From assembly GCA_003563455.1 (NCBI GenBank), contig PWRV01000159.1, forward strand, positions 1 to 10,086: a stretch of 10,086 bases of DNA, given 5' to 3'. This DNA comes from Thioalkalivibrio sp. (GTDB taxonomy: Bacteria; Pseudomonadota; Gammaproteobacteria; Ectothiorhodospirales; Ectothiorhodospiraceae). The translations under genes were made by a program, and so were the position numbers. Below the pieces are notes generated by a model. That model searched no databases, was not told where the DNA came from, and saw only the letters and a list, made by a program, of their open reading frames with translations. The first letter of the stretch is position 1. Each line of letters starts with the position of its first letter. Below are positions 1 to 6,131 of this stretch, piece after piece.

Positions 1-1001
1 CGGTCGATGACCACCGATCCGTCGCTGTCGCCCCACATCGCGTACTGCACCGCCTTTTCGCCCACTTCCCGCGCTTCGCGCTGGTCCACGTCCGACACGC
101 AGCCGATGAAGGAGCGCTGCACGTAACCGAAGGTGTCGCCGCGCCCCCGCTTCACGCCGAGCTTCGTCCGGATCTCCTCGCAGAGCATGTCGGCCAGGGC
201 GCCGGTGCCGGAGAGCTGCACGTTGCCGTGGGCATCCTGCTCGACGTTCTTCGCGAGCTTCACCGCGATCGGCACGCCCTCCTCGTCGTGGATTCCCTCG
301 CTCACCGCGATCACGCAACGGCCGTAGCGGTCCATCGTCGCCTTCACGTCGGCCAGGAACTTCTCTACGTTGAACACGCGTTCGGGAAGATAGATCAGGT
401 GCGGACCATCATCCGGAAACTTCTTCCCCAGCGCCGACGCAGCAGTCAGGAAGCCGGCGTGGCGTCCCATCACCACCGCGATATAGATGCCCGGAAGGGC
501 CGAGTTGTCGAGGTTGGCGCCGATGAAGGCCTGTGCCACGAAGCGCGCGGCCGACGGAAACCCCGGCGTGTGGTCGTTCACCACCAGATCGTTGTCGATC
601 GTCTTCGGGATGTGGATGCAGCGCATCGCGTAGTTGGCCTTGCGCGCCTCGTCGCTGACGATCCGCACCGTGTCGGAGGAATCGTTGCCGCCGATATAGA
701 AGAAGTAGCTGATCTCGTGGGCCTGCAGGACCTTGAAGATCTCCTGGCAGTACTTGAGGTCCGGCTTGTCCCGGGTGGAACCGAGCGCCGAGGAGGGCGT
801 ATTCGCCACCATCTCCAGGTTGTGCGTGGTCTCCTGAGTCAGGTCCAGAAGCTCCTCGTCGACGATGCCGCGCACCCCGTGAAAGGCGCCGTAGACCAGG
901 TCCACGTTGTTGAACTTGCGGGACTCGAGGACCGCACCAACCATCGACTGGTTGATGACCGCCGTGGGCCCCCCACCCTGTGCAATCAGAACTTTAGCCA
1001 T
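1..1001 (-). CDS. PPi-dependent 6-phosphofructokinase, N-terminal part (runs off left edge)
   Basis: Predicted to interconvert fructose 6-phosphate and fructose 1,6-bisphosphate in the cytoplasm with pyrophosphate as phosphoryl donor. Read on the minus strand from the ATG at 1001; 333 codons are visible of a family usually about 400 to 420 residues, so the C-terminus lies left of the window. An N-terminal GGGPTAVINQS loop is at residues 9-19. The phosphoryl-donor loop reads IGGNDS (103-108) and the catalytic loop PKTIDND (132-138). Asp107 and Lys133 replace the two glycines of ATP-PFK (E. coli Gly104 and Gly124), the established signature for PPi use. MGRHAG (178-183) and PERVF (206-210) are the sugar-phosphate motifs. 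A good Shine-Dalgarno, GGAG at 1009-1012, lies 7 bases upstream of the start. The gene diverges from moaA. The enzyme is reversible, so it may also serve gluconeogenesis or the Calvin cycle. Family and PPi type are well supported; physiological direction is inference. Confidence 0.93.
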   Translation of the reverse strand, partial: MAKVLIAQGGGPTAVINQSMVGAVLESRKFNNVDLVYGAFHGVRGIVDEELLDLTQETTHNLEMVANTPSSALGSTRDKPDLKYCQEIFKVLQAHEISYFFYIGGNDSSDTVRIVSDEARKANYAMRCIHIPKTIDNDLVVNDHTPGFPSAARFVAQAFIGANLDNSALPGIYIAVVMGRHAGFLTAASALGKKFPDDGPHLIYLPERVFNVEKFLADVKATMDRYGRCVIAVSEGIHDEEGVPIAVKLAKNVEQDAHGNVQLSGTGALADMLCEEIRTKLGVKRGRGDTFGYVQRSFIGCVSDVDQREAREVGEKAVQYAMWGDSDGSVVID

Positions 1002-1177
1002 CCTCTTTCTCCAATTCTTTATTGATCTTGATCTTTTGAAATCAGCGTGCGCCCGGACGCCGGTTCCGGCACGGTTCGCGACTATACGCGATGCGAATCG
1101 CAGCGGGTAGGGGGAATTATTCGCCGTTCCGGCTCGGGGAAATGGCGTCATCGGTTTTTTTGACTAGTCTATGGCTG
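1002..1177. promoter_or_regulatory. Divergent intergenic region between the PFK gene and moaA
   Basis: These 176 bases must hold both divergent promoters. On the minus strand TATAGT (plus coordinates 1081-1086) is a good -10-like hexamer for the PFK gene, giving a leader of roughly 70 bases, but no convincing -35 lies 17 bases further up. On the plus strand TTGACT at 1160-1165 is -35-like but sits too close to the moaA start to be useful. Small symmetries are present: GCCGGTTCCGGC at 1059-1070, a tandem TTGATC pair at 1022-1033 and the palindrome GACTAGTC at 1162-1169. None matches an operator I can name. Confidence 0.35.
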
Positions 1178-2164
1178 ATGAATGACACCGCCCTCGTCGA
1201 TCCTTTCGGCCGCCGCATCGAGTACGTTCGGGTATCCGTTACCGACCGCTGCGACTTGCGCTGCTTCTATTGCATGCCGCGCGGGTTCCGGGACTTCGAG
1301 GAGCCGGAACACTGGCTGAGCTTCGATGAAATCGAACGCGTGATGGCAGCCTTCGCCCGGCTGGGCACCCGACGCATCCGCCTGACCGGCGGCGAGCCGC
1401 TGGTGCGCCAGAACCTGCCGGATCTGGCGGCACGACTCTCGGCACTCCCCGGCGTTGAGGACATCTCGCTGTCCACCAACGCCACGCGTCTGGCGAAATC
1501 CGCCGAAGCGCTCTACGCAGGAGGGGTGCGGCGCATCAACGTGAGTCTCGATTCGCTCAAGCCCGAGGTCTTTCGGGACATCACCGCGGGCAAGCTCGAG
1601 AAGGTGCTCGCCGGACTGATGGCCGCGAAGCAGGCCGGGTTCCGCCCGATCAAGATCAACATGGTCGTGATGGGCGGGGTGAACGACGACGAGGTCGGTG
1701 ACATGGTCGACTTCTGCCTGGAACACGGGTTCACGCTGCGTTTCATCGAGACCATGCCGATGGGAGAGACCGGTCGCGAGGCCGCCGGCCATTTCGTGGA
1801 CCTCCGGCGGGTAAAGGAAAGGCTTGCAGACCGTTTCGAACTGATCCCCGGCATGATGCCGGGCGGCGGACCGGCCCGCTACGTGCGCGTGGCCGGAACG
1901 GACCTGCACATCGGCTTCATCACGCCGATCTCGCAGCACTTCTGCGAGACTTGCAACCGGGTCCGGCTCTCGGTGGACGGCACGATTTACACCTGCCTCG
2001 GCAACGAACACAAACTGGAACTGCGGCCGCGCCTGCGGGCCGGTTGCTCGGAAAGCGACCTCGAGGCCGCAATCCTCGAAGCGATCGCACTGAAACCCGA
2101 GCGGCACGAGTTCCGGGAGCGGCCCGAAAAGGTCGTGCGCTTCATGTCGATGACCGGCGGCTGA
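1178..2164 (+). CDS. moaA: GTP 3',8-cyclase MoaA (molybdenum cofactor biosynthesis)
   Basis: Radical SAM enzyme that converts GTP to 3',8-cyclo-7,8-dihydro-GTP, the first step of molybdopterin synthesis, acting with MoaC. With the start at 1178 the protein has 328 residues, normal for the family. The radical SAM cluster motif CX3CX2C uses Cys25, Cys29 and Cys32. TGGEP is at 70-74. The C-terminal substrate-binding 4Fe-4S cluster uses Cys256, Cys259 and Cys273 (CX2CX13C), with the conserved RVR stretch directly after Cys259. The chain ends in Gly-Gly (327-328), the double glycine needed for activity in MoaA. Start choice: an in-frame ATG at 1142 (adds 12 residues, with GGGGA only 1 base upstream) and one at 1091 exist, but family proteins begin about 8 to 12 residues before DPFGRR, so 1178 fits best although it lacks a clear Shine-Dalgarno. 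No other moa gene is visible nearby. Confidence 0.96.
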   Translation: MNDTALVDPFGRRIEYVRVSVTDRCDLRCFYCMPRGFRDFEEPEHWLSFDEIERVMAAFARLGTRRIRLTGGEPLVRQNLPDLAARLSALPGVEDISLSTNATRLAKSAEALYAGGVRRINVSLDSLKPEVFRDITAGKLEKVLAGLMAAKQAGFRPIKINMVVMGGVNDDEVGDMVDFCLEHGFTLRFIETMPMGETGREAAGHFVDLRRVKERLADRFELIPGMMPGGGPARYVRVAGTDLHIGFITPISQHFCETCNRVRLSVDGTIYTCLGNEHKLELRPRLRAGCSESDLEAAILEAIALKPERHEFRERPEKVVRFMSMTGG

Positions 2165-2236
2165 CAGCCTGAGTCAAAGTTTCGCAGCGTTTTTCTGCGG
2201 CACACGGAGGTTCCGGCACAGACGCCGGCAACTCGC
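2165..2236. terminator. Convergent gap between moaA and the aldehyde dehydrogenase gene, weak hairpins
   Basis: The two genes converge on these 72 bases. CGCAG (2183-2187) and CTGCG (2195-2199) can pair around a 7-base T-rich loop, and CCGGC (2213-2217) pairs with GCCGG (2224-2228) around a 6-base loop. Neither is followed by a clear T tract on either strand, so neither is a classic intrinsic terminator. Termination may be Rho-dependent. Confidence 0.25.
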
Positions 2237-3604
2237 TCAGTCCACCCACAGGGTCTTCGCATTGACGAACTCGCGGATGCCAAGAGCGGATAGTTCGCGC
2301 CCGTAGCCGGAATCCTTCACGCCGCCGAAGGGCAGCCGGGGGTCGCTCTTGACGATCGCGTTCACGAAGGTACAGCCGCAGTCCAGCCGCCGCGCGATGG
2401 CCTCGCCCCGCGCCCGGTCCGAGGTCCACACGCTGCCGCCGAGCCCGTAGCGCGAGGCATTGGCGAGCGCTACCGCATCGTCGGCATCGGCCGCGCGGGA
2501 CACGGCCGCAACCGGTCCGAAGGGCTCCTCGTCGAAGGCCGCCATCCCGGGCCGGACATGGTCGAGAAGTGTCGGGGCGTAGAACGTGCCCGGACGCTCG
2601 ATCCGCTGCCCGCCGGTGACGCAGACCGCGCCCGCCTCGATGCTGCGGCTCACCTGGTCATGGAGGTCATCCAGCAGGTCCTCGCGCGCCAGCGGGCCGA
2701 GATCGGTGTCTTCCTCGATCGGGTCGCCCACGCGCATCGCCTCCAGTTTCGCCCTGAGCCCGGAGACGAAGTCCTCCGCCACCGCCTCCTCGACGATGAA
2801 GCGCTTCGCGGCGATACAGGTCTCGCCGTTGTTCTGGAAACGGGCCTTCGCCGCCTGTTCGATAACGTGCTCGAGATCGGAATCGCCCAGCACGATGAAG
2901 GCATCCGACCCGCCGAGTTCCAGCACCGTCTTCTTCAGATGCTTGCCGGCCGCTGCGGCTACCGCACGCCCCGCGCCCTCGGACCCGGTGAGGCTGACGC
3001 CGCGCACGCGCGGATCCTCGATCACCTGCTGGACCGCATCGGAACCGATCGCGAGATTGCGGAACACGCCGTCGGGAAATCCGGCCGCGGCGAAGACCTC
3101 CTGCAGCGCGCCCGCACAGCCCTGCACGTTGGAGGCGTGCTTGAGCAGCACCGTGTTCCCCGCCAGCGTCGCGGGGACCGACTGACGCATCGCCTGCCAG
3201 TAGGGAAAGTTCCACGGCATCACCAGCAGTACCGGCCCGAGCGGCTGCCAGGCGATCAGCGAGCGCCTGGCATCGGAAGCCACCATCGTGTCGACCAGGA
3301 AGTCCGGGCCGTGCGCGGCATAGTATTCACAGAGGACCGCGCACTTCTCGACCTCCGCACGCGACTCGGCGATGCGCTTGCCCATCTCCGCGGTCGCGAG
3401 CCGAGCCAGCGTTTCCGAGCGATCGCGCAGCGCCGACGCCAGACCCCGCAGCGCAGCCGTCCGTTCCGGGAGCGGCAGCGCCGACCACGTCGAAAAGCGC
3501 TCCTGCGCCCTTTCGATGGCCGTGTCCACCTCGCTGTCGCCGAGTACCGCGCGGGTCTCGATACGTTCCCCGCTGGCCGGATTGATGCTGACCATTTCAG
3601 ACAT
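2237..3604 (-). CDS. NAD(P)-dependent succinate-semialdehyde dehydrogenase, Sad/YneI type
   Basis: Aldehyde dehydrogenase superfamily enzyme predicted to oxidise succinate semialdehyde to succinate in the cytoplasm. The 455-residue chain carries the usual features in order: PWNFPYW (130-136) with Asn132, the cofactor-binding Lys155 in LLKHAS, the Rossmann segment SLTGSEGAG (204-212), the general base Glu229 in LELGGSD, the nucleophile Cys263 in NNGETC, and EEPFGP (359-364). The KHAS and LELGGSDAFIVL stretches and the short N-terminus resemble E. coli Sad (YneI) rather than longer GabD enzymes. Start choice: the frame stays open to 3727, but the ATG at 3604 has a perfect AGGAGG (3610-3615) 5 bases upstream and yields the family's usual N-terminus. 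No GABA transaminase or transporter is in view, so the in vivo substrate is inferred from family alone. Confidence 0.93.
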   Translation of the reverse strand: MSEMVSINPASGERIETRAVLGDSEVDTAIERAQERFSTWSALPLPERTAALRGLASALRDRSETLARLATAEMGKRIAESRAEVEKCAVLCEYYAAHGPDFLVDTMVASDARRSLIAWQPLGPVLLVMPWNFPYWQAMRQSVPATLAGNTVLLKHASNVQGCAGALQEVFAAAGFPDGVFRNLAIGSDAVQQVIEDPRVRGVSLTGSEGAGRAVAAAAGKHLKKTVLELGGSDAFIVLGDSDLEHVIEQAAKARFQNNGETCIAAKRFIVEEAVAEDFVSGLRAKLEAMRVGDPIEEDTDLGPLAREDLLDDLHDQVSRSIEAGAVCVTGGQRIERPGTFYAPTLLDHVRPGMAAFDEEPFGPVAAVSRAADADDAVALANASRYGLGGSVWTSDRARGEAIARRLDCGCTFVNAIVKSDPRLPFGGVKDSGYGRELSALGIREFVNAKTLWVD

Positions 3605-3609
3605 GCGAT

Positions 3610-3615
3610 CCTCCT
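3610..3615 (-). promoter_or_regulatory. Strong ribosome binding site for the aldehyde dehydrogenase gene
   Basis: AGGAGG on the minus strand, 5 bases before the ATG at 3604. It decides the start against the open frame that extends upstream to 3727. Confidence 0.85.
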
Positions 3616-3624
3616 GATGGCGGC

Positions 3625-3655
3625 GCAGCCGGCACAGGCCAGGCCGGCCGGCTGC
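3625..3655 (-). repeat. 9-bp perfect inverted repeat in the aldehyde dehydrogenase leader
   Basis: GCAGCCGGC (3625-3633) and GCCGGCTGC (3647-3655) are exact reverse complements separated by 13 bases. In the minus-strand transcript this is a stable stem-loop ending 9 bases upstream of the AGGAGG. It could affect mRNA stability or translation, but G+C-rich DNA produces such stems by chance. The structure is seen; a role is not. Confidence 0.4.
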
Positions 3656-3690
3656 AATGGGTTCCCTGTTTTGCGGACTTGCACAACGAT

Positions 3691-3749
3691 CAGGGGTTCC
3701 CGCGATATTGGTCAGCGTGCCCGGCAAACCGTGCGCGACGGAACCCCTG
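3691..3749. repeat. 10-bp perfect inverted repeat in a divergent control region (possible operator)
   Basis: CAGGGGTTCC (3691-3700) and GGAACCCCTG (3740-3749) are exact reverse complements separated by 39 bases. A third partial copy of the core GGGTTCC is at 3659-3665. All lie in the 212-base region between the divergent aldehyde dehydrogenase and SDR genes. The right arm sits about 20 bases upstream of a TAGTAT -10-like hexamer (3770-3775), where a -35 box would be. This suits a looping or bipartite regulator site, but no regulator gene is next to it. Confidence 0.4.
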
Positions 3750-3769
3750 TGGTCCCGTTGCTGCCGAGT

Positions 3770-3775
3770 TAGTAT
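3770..3775 (+). promoter_or_regulatory. Possible -10 element for the SDR-cca unit
   Basis: TAGTAT, 41 bases upstream of the SDR start, within an otherwise G+C-rich stretch. The -35 region 17 bases further up is poor. The opposite strand reads TATACT across 3771-3776, also -10-like, so the site could serve the divergent gene instead. Confidence 0.3.
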
Positions 3776-3816
3776 AGGGACATACCCATGATCAACCCGA
3801 CAGGCCGGAGAAAACC

Positions 3817-4758
3817 ATGTCCATCCAGCACGTCTCCCTCCTTGGCGGCACCGGCTTCGTCGGCCGCCACATCGTTGTGCGGCTCGCGGAAAAGGGCATC
3901 AAGGTGCGCATCCTGACCCGCCACCCCGAGCGACACCGCGATCTCAAGGTGATGCCGGAGGTGGAGCTGGTCAGCGGGGATACGCACGATCCCGGCACCC
4001 TGAACAACGTCTTCGCTGGCGCCGATGCGGCGATCAACCTGGTCGGCATCCTGAACGAAAAGGGCCGGGACGGATCCGGCTTCCGCAAGGTGCACACCGA
4101 ACTGACCGAGAAGGCGCTGGCGGCCGCAGAGTCCCAGGGCGTGCGACGCTTCGTGCAGATGAGCGCGCTGAAGGCCGACATGGCCGACCCGCCCAGCCAT
4201 TACCTGCGTAGCAAGGCCGCGGCGGAAGAAGCGGTCTTCGCCGCCGAGGCCTTTCCGGTCACCGTGTTCCGGCCCTCGGTGATCTTCGGTCCGGGCGACT
4301 CCTTCATCAACCGCTTCGCGGCACTGCTGAAGATCTCGCCGTTCATGCCACTGGCGCGGTCCGATGCCCGCTTCGCGCCTGTGTTCGTCGGCGACGTTGC
4401 AGACCACTTCGTGGATTGCCTGGAGGACCCCGCCACCTTCGGCAAGGGCTTCGAACTGTGCGGCCCGCGGGTGTACACGCTGGCCGAAATCGTGCGCTAC
4501 ACGGCGCGGGTGAGCGGCCGCCGCCGCCCGATCCTCGGGCTTCCCGATTGGGCGGGCAAGGCTCAGGCATCCGTTTTCGAGTTCGTCCCCGGGAAGCCGC
4601 TTTCCCGCGACAACCTGGCATCGCTGTCGGTCGACAGCATCTGCACGGGGGAGACGCTGCCCTGTCCGACGCTGCTGGAGAGCGTCGTCCCGGCCTACCT
4701 CGGGCAGGAGGGGCACCAGGCCCGCATGCAGCGTCTGCGCAGGGGTCAGCGCGAGTAA
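3817..4758 (+). CDS. Atypical short-chain dehydrogenase, complex I NDUFA9-like family
   Basis: NAD(P)-binding Rossmann protein of the atypical SDR group that contains the complex I subunit NDUFA9 and bacterial relatives. The 313-residue chain opens with GGTGFVG (10-16), the dinucleotide-binding loop right after strand one. SA at 116-117 and Tyr129-X3-Lys133 resemble the SDR catalytic set, and FRPSVIFGPGD (151-161) is the usual extended-SDR loop. The C-terminal stretch from PLSRDN (261-266) to PAYLGQ (292-297) is characteristic of this subfamily. A GGAG ribosome site precedes the ATG. It lies 11 bases upstream of cca, so the two are probably co-transcribed, an arrangement I recall from other proteobacteria. 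Substrate and reaction are unknown; a link to respiratory complex assembly or quinone metabolism is inference from the family name only. Confidence 0.88.
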   Translation: MSIQHVSLLGGTGFVGRHIVVRLAEKGIKVRILTRHPERHRDLKVMPEVELVSGDTHDPGTLNNVFAGADAAINLVGILNEKGRDGSGFRKVHTELTEKALAAAESQGVRRFVQMSALKADMADPPSHYLRSKAAAEEAVFAAEAFPVTVFRPSVIFGPGDSFINRFAALLKISPFMPLARSDARFAPVFVGDVADHFVDCLEDPATFGKGFELCGPRVYTLAEIVRYTARVSGRRRPILGLPDWAGKAQASVFEFVPGKPLSRDNLASLSVDSICTGETLPCPTLLESVVPAYLGQEGHQARMQRLRRGQRE

Positions 4759-4769
4759 GCGGGGCGCCC

Positions 4770-6017
4770 GTGGAGACCTTTCTCGTTGGCGGCGCCGTGC
4801 GTGACCGGCTGCTCGGCCGACCGGTCTCCGAGCGCGACTATGTGGTGGTCGGCGCAACCCCGGAGGTGATGGAGGCCCGCGGCTTCCGCCCGGTGGGGCG
4901 CGATTTTCCAGTCTTTCTCCACCCGCAGACCCACGAGGAGTACGCGCTTGCCCGTACGGAACGCAAGACCGCGCGCGGCTACCACGGTTTCAGCTTCAAT
5001 GCGTCGCCCGAGGTCACGCTGCACGAGGACCTCGCGCGGCGCGACCTGACCATCAACGCGATGGCCGAGTCCGTGGACGGCCGGTTGATCGACCCCTTTG
5101 ACGGCCGCAGGGCCCTGGAGGAGCGGCTGCTTCGCCACGTGTCCGACGCCTTTGTCGAGGACCCGGTCCGCCTGCTGCGCGTGGCCCGTCTCGCGGCACA
5201 ACTGGCGCCCTGGGGCTTCCGCATCGCCCCGGAGACCGAAGCGATGCTGCGCGAACTGGTCCGTAACGGCGAGGTCGACGCCCTGGTCCCGGAACGCATC
5301 TGGGCTGAATGCGAGAAGGCTCTGGCGAGCCCGGCACCGGTGCGCTTTTTCCAGACCCTGCGCGACACCGGTGCGCTGAAGGTGCTGTTTCCCGAGATCT
5401 CGTCACTCTTCGGCGTGCCGCAGCCGTCCCGCTACCACCCGGAGATCGACGCCGGAGTCCACACCTTCATGGTGCTGGAGCAGGCCACCCGGCTCAGCAC
5501 CGCGTCCGAAGTGCGGTTTGCCGCGCTGGTGCACGACCTCGGCAAGGGGGACACGCCAGCGGAGATCCTCCCGGGTCACCGCGGTCACGAGGAGCGCGGG
5601 GTGGTCCGGATCCGGGCACTCGCGGAGCGCCTTCGCATCCCCAACCGCTACCGCGATCTCGCGATCCGGGTTTCGCGCCACCACGGCCTCGTGCACCGCC
5701 TCTTCGAGCTGCGGCCAAAGACGGTGGTCAAACTCCTGGAGGCAATCGACGCGCTGCGACGGCCGGAGGGCCTGGAGCCGTTCCTGCAGGCTGTTGAAGC
5801 CGACTACCGGGGTCGGGGAGGCGGGTTTGCCGATCGGCCCTATCCGCAGGCCGACGCGCTGCGCCGGGCCGCCGAGGCGGTCGCCGGCGTGTCGGCACAG
5901 CCGCTGCTCGACGCCGGCCTGGATGGGGCGGCACTGGGCGAGGCGCTCCGGCGCGAGCGGATTCGCACGGTGGCCGCGCTCGATCTCCAGCCCCCGCGAA
6001 GCGAGGCTGGTTCCTGA
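4770..6017 (+). CDS. cca: CCA-adding tRNA nucleotidyltransferase (multifunctional Cca)
   Basis: Adds or repairs the 3'-terminal CCA of tRNAs without a template. The 415-residue protein follows E. coli Cca (412 residues) closely along its whole length. The N-terminal nucleotidyltransferase domain has LVGGAVRD (5-12), then ERD (21-23) for metal binding, the RRDLTINAMA segment (90-99) and VEDPVRLLRVAR (129-140). The C-terminal HD phosphohydrolase domain has His231 and the HDLGKG motif (255-260), so the 2',3'-cyclic phosphodiesterase and phosphatase activities of the gammaproteobacterial type are expected. The start is a GTG at 4770: the frame is open far upstream over the SDR gene, but GTG gives the family N-terminus (ETFLVGGAVRD) and falls 11 bases after the SDR stop, with a weak GGGG site. 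One oddity is that the first metal-site acid is Glu21 where E. coli has Asp21. Confidence 0.95.
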   Translation: METFLVGGAVRDRLLGRPVSERDYVVVGATPEVMEARGFRPVGRDFPVFLHPQTHEEYALARTERKTARGYHGFSFNASPEVTLHEDLARRDLTINAMAESVDGRLIDPFDGRRALEERLLRHVSDAFVEDPVRLLRVARLAAQLAPWGFRIAPETEAMLRELVRNGEVDALVPERIWAECEKALASPAPVRFFQTLRDTGALKVLFPEISSLFGVPQPSRYHPEIDAGVHTFMVLEQATRLSTASEVRFAALVHDLGKGDTPAEILPGHRGHEERGVVRIRALAERLRIPNRYRDLAIRVSRHHGLVHRLFELRPKTVVKLLEAIDALRRPEGLEPFLQAVEADYRGRGGGFADRPYPQADALRRAAEAVAGVSAQPLLDAGLDGAALGEALRRERIRTVAALDLQPPRSEAGS

Positions 6018-6023
6018 ACCGAC

Positions 6024-6042
6024 AGCCCGGCGTCACCGGGCT
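6024..6042 (+). terminator. Stem-loop after cca
   Basis: AGCCCGG (6024-6030) and CCGGGCT (6036-6042) form a perfect 7-bp stem with a 5-base loop, beginning 6 bases after the cca stop. No T tract follows, so it may stabilise the 3' end of the mRNA or assist termination rather than act as a classic intrinsic terminator. Confidence 0.4.
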
Positions 6043-6067
6043 CCGGATGCTATCCGACCACACTCAC

Positions 6068-6096
6068 TTGCCTCCCCGGCAGGCTGGCCGTACCCT
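6068..6096 (+). promoter_or_regulatory. Possible weak sigma-70 promoter for the pcm-like gene
   Basis: TTGCCT (6068-6073) and TACCCT (6091-6096) are separated by exactly 17 bases and lie 36 bases before the start codon. Each box matches the consensus only partly, so spacing is the main argument. Confidence 0.22.
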
Positions 6097-6117
6097 TCGG
6101 AGGTTTTCACCCCGAAG
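6095..6117 (+). promoter_or_regulatory. Stem-loop just upstream of the pcm-like ribosome site
   Basis: CTTCGG (6095-6100) pairs with CCGAAG (6112-6117). After a bulged A, GG (6102-6103) pairs with CC (6110-6111), leaving a 6-base loop TTTTCA. The stem ends 2 bases before the Shine-Dalgarno GAGGA (6120-6124). It could tune translation or be a DNA operator; no known riboswitch is recognised. Confidence 0.35.
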
Positions 6118-6131
6118 CCGAGGACAACTGC

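Noticed and set aside
228..1025. Plus-strand 265-codon frame over the phosphofructokinase gene
   Set aside because: The minus strand encodes unmistakable PFK motifs throughout; the plus frame is its shadow.
1160..1165. TTGACT as the -35 box of moaA
   Set aside because: A matching -10 would fall inside the coding sequence downstream of the start, and no such hexamer is present.
1091..1177. 29-residue N-terminal extension of MoaA
   Set aside because: It lies in the promoter-bearing intergenic stretch and has no counterpart in the family; the ATG at 1178 fits better, though 1142 cannot be fully excluded.
1169..2107. Minus-strand 312-codon frame opposite moaA
   Set aside because: moaA is complete and motif-rich on the plus strand; this frame is its antisense shadow.
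3605..3727. 41-residue N-terminal extension of the aldehyde dehydrogenase
   Set aside because: A perfect AGGAGG is placed for the ATG at 3604, and the extension translates the inverted-repeat region with no family match.
2558..3772. Plus-strand 404-codon frame opposite the aldehyde dehydrogenase
   Set aside because: All catalytic motifs of the dehydrogenase are on the minus strand; the plus translation has low-complexity composition and no domain.
4416..4769. 118-codon N-terminal extension of Cca in the same frame
   Set aside because: It overlaps the SDR coding sequence, is absent from the family, and the GTG at 4770 gives the normal Cca start.
3769..4857. Minus-strand 362-codon frame opposite the SDR gene
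   Set aside because: Shadow of the SDR and early cca sequence; no ribosome site and no family resemblance.
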